A DNA stretch of 20,166 nucleotides, from the IMG/VR virus record IMGVR_UViG_3300036792_000086, positions 1-20,166 of that record. One strand, 5' to 3'. The notes below the pieces were generated by a model. That model had not been told where the DNA came from. It saw nothing but the letters and a program-made list of their open reading frames with translations, and did not search any database. Below, piece by piece: positions 19,127-20,166 of the stretch. This DNA is from a virus. Within the stretch, counting starts at the first letter, position 1; each line of letters begins with the position of its first letter. Position numbers and translations under genes: made by a program.

Positions 19127-20125
19127 ATGCGCCTCGAAATAAACGACGACGACTTTCGCGCCTTGCCCAAACAAACCTTTCGCGCCGCCGCCTACTTCCT
19201 CTTACACGTCATCGGCGACTTGGACGACGAGACCGGCGTAGTTCCCGTGGGAACTAGTGTCACCCGCACGTCGAGCGAGACCGCAACAGCCGGCGACTTG
19301 TCGCTTACCAAGACGACGAGCGTTACCAAGAGCGCCGCGCCGCCCCCGCCGCCCCCGCCTTCAACTTCCAACACGCCCCCGCCGCCCCCGCCGCCGACGG
19401 CTGCAAGCGACGGTGACTACGACGACGAGACCGGCGAAGCTCACGACACCGGCACGAGCAACGTTGTACAGGGAAATTTTCCCCAAGCGGGCTCGGCAGT
19501 CCCGCCGCCCCCGCCGGGTGCGAATACTGCGGCCGCCCCAACCCAATCGGCCCCGGCTGCAAACGGTGCGGCGGCTGCGGGGGCACCTTCGGGTGTTGTG
19601 TCTGCCGAGTTTGATTCGGCCGGAATGCAGTACGACGACCGTATTCACCAGAAAGCCAAGGGCAAGAAGAAAGACGGCACTTGGAAGTTGATTAAGGGCG
19701 TTGACACCGCGCTCGTGCAGTCGGTCACGGCGGAGCTTGCCGCGCGCAAGGCTTCGTCGGTGTCTCTTCCCCCAAGCGGGAATTCCGTGCCTGTGCCCCC
19801 GGTCTCGGGAGCCGTTCCACCCGCGCCTAGCGGAGTGTCTACACCGACTGCCAACGGTGGGTCATCTGTGCCCGTTCCGCCGGCACCCGCCGTTGGGAGC
19901 GTGGGCGCAAGCCCTTACCGCGCGCTCATCGACAAAATCACCGAGTTGACCAAGGCTAGCAAGATCGCGCCGGCCAAGGTTATGGAGGTATGCCAATCCC
20001 ACGGTGCGCCGTCACTCATGGCGTTGAGCGGCATGCAAGAGGCCAAGTCGCCCCGCGACCCCGGCCTAACAGTGATCCAAGCTGTTGACCGCGATATCGA
20101 CGCGGCGGCGCTCGGGCTGTTGTAA
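19127..20125 (+). CDS. Proline-rich phage protein with RIH/GVD motif
   Basis: This is a 332-residue protein from ATG 19127, with GGGAG 11 nt upstream; in-frame ATG 19103 is an alternative. The N-terminus (RALPKQTFRAAAYFLL) is followed by two polyproline runs (about residues 70-92), an Ala-rich linker, then SAGMQYDDRIHQKAKGKK and DGTWKLIKGVD. This resembles a recurring phage motif 'D-x-x-G-(L/M)-x-(W/Y)-D-x-RIH...DG-x-W...RGVD' found near recombination genes. The C-terminus is a helical domain (ALIDKITELTKASKIAPAKV). It may be a modular adaptor, possibly single-stranded-DNA or recombination related, but no catalytic domain is seen. The final 41 bases of the window (20126-20166) show nothing further. 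Confidence 0.8.
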   Translation: MRLEINDDDFRALPKQTFRAAAYFLLHVIGDLDDETGVVPVGTSVTRTSSETATAGDLSLTKTTSVTKSAAPPPPPPPSTSNTPPPPPPPTAASDGDYDDETGEAHDTGTSNVVQGNFPQAGSAVPPPPPGANTAAAPTQSAPAANGAAAAGAPSGVVSAEFDSAGMQYDDRIHQKAKGKKKDGTWKLIKGVDTALVQSVTAELAARKASSVSLPPSGNSVPVPPVSGAVPPAPSGVSTPTANGGSSVPVPPAPAVGSVGASPYRALIDKITELTKASKIAPAKVMEVCQSHGAPSLMALSGMQEAKSPRDPGLTVIQAVDRDIDAAALGLL

Positions 20126-20166
20126 TGCGTTGGGCTAGCAATAGCCTAACTGTCGTTCGTATCATT

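Noticed and set aside
1-20166. CRISPR arrays, tRNA or rRNA genes, insertion sequences, integrase
   Set aside because: No regularly spaced repeats, tRNA-like cloverleaf, transposase or recombinase motif was recognised on reading.

Overview
The window is a gene-dense segment of a tailed, double-stranded DNA bacteriophage or prophage (Caudoviricetes). The large terminase, a zinc-containing small terminase, a DUF1073-type portal, a primase-helicase of the DUF5906 type and many short, overlapping unknown genes all point to this. The DNA is GC-rich. SD-like ribosome sites, sigma70-like promoters, a lipobox and a Tat leader suggest a Gram-negative, probably proteobacterial, host, but the species cannot be read from the sequence. 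No integrase, tail or lysis cassette is visible.

Layout. Positions 1-5380 form a leftward morphogenesis block: terS, terL, portal, an unknown protein and a truncated Tat-signal protein. One gene (4115-4402) sits in the opposite direction between terS and terL. Positions 5381-5620 are a divergent control region with an AT-rich 17-bp perfect inverted repeat bracketing a good promoter. Positions 5621-10584 hold about 16 small rightward genes, mostly unknown, several with Cys-rich metal-binding patterns, ending with an HNH endonuclease. Positions 10592-12174 hold four more rightward genes, headed by a candidate DNA-binding protein and ending with a 36-residue membrane peptide; a strong bidirectional hairpin (12182-12234) follows. 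Positions 12242-19040 form a leftward replication and recombination block: a Spo11/topoisomerase VI-A-like protein, a zinc-ribbon protein, an SF2 helicase, two related small proteins, a VRR-NUC nuclease, a 94-residue TetR-like regulator, the primase-helicase and a small protein. From 19127 a proline-rich phage protein runs rightward.

The most striking feature is a dispersed palindromic operator, ideal form ACTGACGCTAGCGTCAGT (core TGACGC-NN-GCGTCA). It occurs at about eight places, nearly always inside or beside a promoter at an operon boundary: 703, 4066, 7010, 10594, 10700, 12008, 15293 and, degenerate, 19059. One copy lies in the promoter of the TetR-like gene. I infer that this minimal TetR-like protein represses itself and most transcription units of the phage, a dispersed regulon rather than a single immunity switch. 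The divergent region at 5381-5620 carries a different, AT-rich operator-like pair, so a second regulator is likely.

The second notable feature is the Spo11/Topo VI-A-like protein (18153-19040). It has the catalytic Tyr region and TOPRIM motifs but no visible B subunit, resembling the stand-alone 'Mini-A' class described from mobile elements. It is encoded with a helicase and a VRR-NUC nuclease, which suggests a phage recombination or replication module that may make double-strand breaks.
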